Part shown: positions 62,563 to 64,000 of the stretch, one piece after another
How the letters are laid out: the number at the start of each line of letters is the position of its first letter
How positions within the stretch are numbered: the stretch's first letter is position 1
NCBI RefSeq assembly: GCF_003052265.1
Contig: NZ_QANS01000002.1
Location: 726,323-790,322, forward strand
Reading direction: 5' to 3'
DNA length: 64,000 nt
Source: Stenotrophobium rhamnosiphilum
GTDB taxonomy: Bacteria; Pseudomonadota; Gammaproteobacteria; Nevskiales; Nevskiaceae
Made by a program: the position numbers and the translations under genes
The notes under the pieces: model-generated
Told to the model about the DNA's origin: nothing
Databases searched by the model: none
Seen by the model: only the letters and a program-made list of their open reading frames with translations

Positions 62563-63843
62563 TTATTTTGCCAACGCCTTCTTTCTATCGATTTCGGTGG
62601 TGACAAACTTCACCCAGTTCTTTGCGGACTCTGCCGTGCTCGGATTCTTCGCCGCAGCTTCAAACACTTCACGTGCCTGTTCAAGCTTGCCGGCGTTATA
62701 CAGCGCATTACCGAGCTGCACCTGAATCTCGGCTGGCTTGTTGACGTTCTTAGCCTTCAGCGCTGATCGAAGTGCGTCTGCTGCCTCGGGCCATTTATCA
62801 AGCTGGAAATAAGCCTGCGCCAGATAAACGAAGTGCTTGGATTCGCCCGTCATTTCGCTGAGTTTCTTCAGCACTGGAATCTGACGATCGTATTCCTTCG
62901 CCATCACCAAGGCCTGCGCATACAGCTGTAGCGTTTCAGCATTCACCTTAATAATTTTGGCCGTCATGCCTTTCGCAAGCAGTCGCACTGCTGGATACGG
63001 AATCTCATAAACCATGTACAAGCGCGCCAGATTGAGATAATCGCCCTCGCTCTTGAGCAGTCCTGCGCGATAAGCACCGTGCAGAATATTCATCTGCTCT
63101 TGCTGTTTTTCCAATAGACCGTTCATACCGGCCAGCTGCTGCCAATACGATCCGTTTTCGGGATACAGCGAAACCAGAATTTCGAGAACTTTTGCAGACT
63201 TCACATACTGCTTCTTCTCGTAATAAACGGCGCGCAGCAAAGCGAGCCAGTTTTCTTTCGGCGTAATACCCTGCGTCTTCGCAATGGTGAGTGCTTCGAT
63301 CAGATTACGTTCAGTTTCTGCGTAATTCTTTTTCTGGTAATTCGCCTGAGCCAGCAACACGTAGCTATCAGGTGATGGCGAAGTCATCACCGACATCCAC
63401 TTCTTAACGACTGCAATCGCTTTGTCGTATTCCTCAATGATGAAGTAGAGCTGTCCAAGCGTTTGCAGACCCGCGTTCTTCAAGCCTTCTGGCAGATCTT
63501 TCTGCTGCAAGACATTGATGTACGCATTGATGGCAGCACGCATATCGCCCTTGGTGTAGTACGTCGCGCCGTACATATTCCATAGCGAGGCTTTTTCGTA
63601 ATCGTTGAGTTTTTCGTAACCGGCTTTAATGCTGTCGAGCGTCGACAGTGCACCGTTGTAGTCTTTGGCTTCGAAAGCCTTCTGTGCGGCATCCATCTTT
63701 TTATAGACTTCTGCGCGGATCACCTGCGTTTGGCGAGTCTGCGGTTTAACAGGTTTGGGTTTATCAGCAGCAAACGTTTGGGTCGCAGACAGCGACACCA
63801 ACGCCACGCACAACACAACTGCGAGAGAGCGAAGGATGCGCAT
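62563..63843 (-). CDS. Periplasmic TPR protein of a TonB system
   Basis: A 426-residue protein with a signal peptide (LAVVLCVALVSLSATQTFA). The rest consists of TPR-like helical pairs, for example AQKAFEAKDYNGALSTLDSI, AYINVLQQKDLPEGLKNAG and QLGNALYNAGKLEQAREVFE. Genes of this kind commonly follow tonB in gammaproteobacterial ExbB-ExbD-TonB clusters and are thought to support TonB-dependent uptake. Its ATG is two bases after the TonB stop, so it is cotranscribed. Confidence 0.88.
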   Translation of the reverse strand: MRILRSLAVVLCVALVSLSATQTFAADKPKPVKPQTRQTQVIRAEVYKKMDAAQKAFEAKDYNGALSTLDSIKAGYEKLNDYEKASLWNMYGATYYTKGDMRAAINAYINVLQQKDLPEGLKNAGLQTLGQLYFIIEEYDKAIAVVKKWMSVMTSPSPDSYVLLAQANYQKKNYAETERNLIEALTIAKTQGITPKENWLALLRAVYYEKKQYVKSAKVLEILVSLYPENGSYWQQLAGMNGLLEKQQEQMNILHGAYRAGLLKSEGDYLNLARLYMVYEIPYPAVRLLAKGMTAKIIKVNAETLQLYAQALVMAKEYDRQIPVLKKLSEMTGESKHFVYLAQAYFQLDKWPEAADALRSALKAKNVNKPAEIQVQLGNALYNAGKLEQAREVFEAAAKNPSTAESAKNWVKFVTTEIDRKKALAK

Positions 63844-63845
63844 GG

Positions 63846-64000
63846 CTACTTCTTTTCCATCTTGAATGAGATCAAGTGCTGAACATGGGGCACCGATACC
63901 GGCTTGCCATTCTCAACACGCGGCTTGTATTTGAATTTCAGAACAGCACGCTTGGCGGCTTCGTTGAAGACGTTTGGTGGCTGGGCTTCGATGACGACGG
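63846..64000 (-). CDS. tonB: TonB C-terminal domain protein (N-terminus cut off by window edge)
   Basis: The last 50 codons are visible, reading NVFNEAAKRAVLKFKYKPRV, then GKPVSVPHVQHLISFKMEKK and stop. The pattern AAKRAVLKFKYKP and the final strand are those of the TonB C-terminal domain that contacts outer-membrane receptors. The N-terminus and the expected ExbB/ExbD genes lie outside the window. Confidence 0.9.
   Translation of the reverse strand, partial: VVIEAQPPNVFNEAAKRAVLKFKYKPRVENGKPVSVPHVQHLISFKMEKK

Overview
The window looks like chromosomal DNA of a Gram-negative, aerobic, lipid- and hydrocarbon-degrading proteobacterium, most likely a gammaproteobacterium. The evidence is a TonB C-terminus next to a TPR protein, many lipobox lipoproteins, DUF1302 outer-membrane proteins, DUF1329 periplasmic proteins, an RND/MMPL exporter, AlkB, and several AraC regulators with the arabinose-binding-like N-terminal domain. 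Base composition is moderate and fairly even. There is no rRNA, tRNA, transposase, integrase or CRISPR array. The family or genus cannot be fixed from this sequence.

Layout, left to right. (1) 1-4763: two tandem, translationally coupled RoxA/RoxB-like multiheme cytochrome lipoproteins, divergent from a TetR regulator across two clear dyads. (2) 4768-11829: a minus-strand acyl-degradation operon (Baeyer-Villiger-type monooxygenase, acyl-CoA ligase, acetoacetate-decarboxylase-like protein, acyl-CoA dehydrogenase, enoyl-CoA hydratase) divergent from an AraC regulator. (3) 11951-14574: a DUF2846 lipoprotein, then a scarred segment in which a 175-bp direct repeat, an AraC gene remnant and a secreted glycoside hydrolase lie together. 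(4) 14451-21081: a DUF1329/DUF1302 pair, a MAPEG protein, an EamA exporter, a GFA-fold protein and a medium-chain reductase. (5) 21104-26788: a catabolic operon (histidine phosphatase, two SDRs, APH-like kinase, ACAD11-like dehydrogenase, alpha/beta hydrolase) divergent from a LysR regulator. (6) 27793-34489: an M66 metallopeptidase lipoprotein, an ArsR-SRPBCC-GST unit with an operator over its promoter, a DUF2236 oxygenase with its TetR regulator, and an epimerase/SnoaL pair. (7) 34597-42185: a DUF1302-DUF1329-MMPL-YCF48 envelope operon. (8) 42490-50924: an alkane module (AlkT-like reductase, AlkS-like LuxR/MalT regulator, fatty-acid desaturase or hydroxylase, AlkB, two AraC regulators). (9) 51023-60979: TetR-SDR-alcohol dehydrogenase, a degenerate MBL-fold protein, a GH31 lipoprotein, a GST-like protein and a DUF6351 hydrolase with an unusually structured 5' leader. 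(10) 61053-64000: DUF2721, an SDR, and a TPR-TonB pair cut by the right edge.

How the genes may work together (inference): hydrophobic substrates such as alkanes, isoprenoids, polyisoprene-like material, steroids or fatty esters are taken up or handled by the DUF1302/DUF1329/MMPL proteins. They are attacked by AlkB, the BVMO-type enzyme, the RoxA-like cytochromes or the DUF2236 oxygenase. The products pass through alcohol dehydrogenase and SDRs, are activated by the acyl-CoA ligase, and enter beta-oxidation. Each block carries its own local regulator, and most divergent intergenic regions hold a visible dyad.

The points most worth a second look are: the 10-bp complementarity that can mask the ribosome-binding site of the DUF6351 gene; the tandem triheme RoxA-like genes; the 1.9-kb segment bracketed by direct repeats; a motif shared between the alkT-like and DUF1302 promoter regions; a 26-bp palindrome covering the promoter and start of a probably leaderless arsR-family gene; and an alpha/beta hydrolase with alanine at the nucleophile position.
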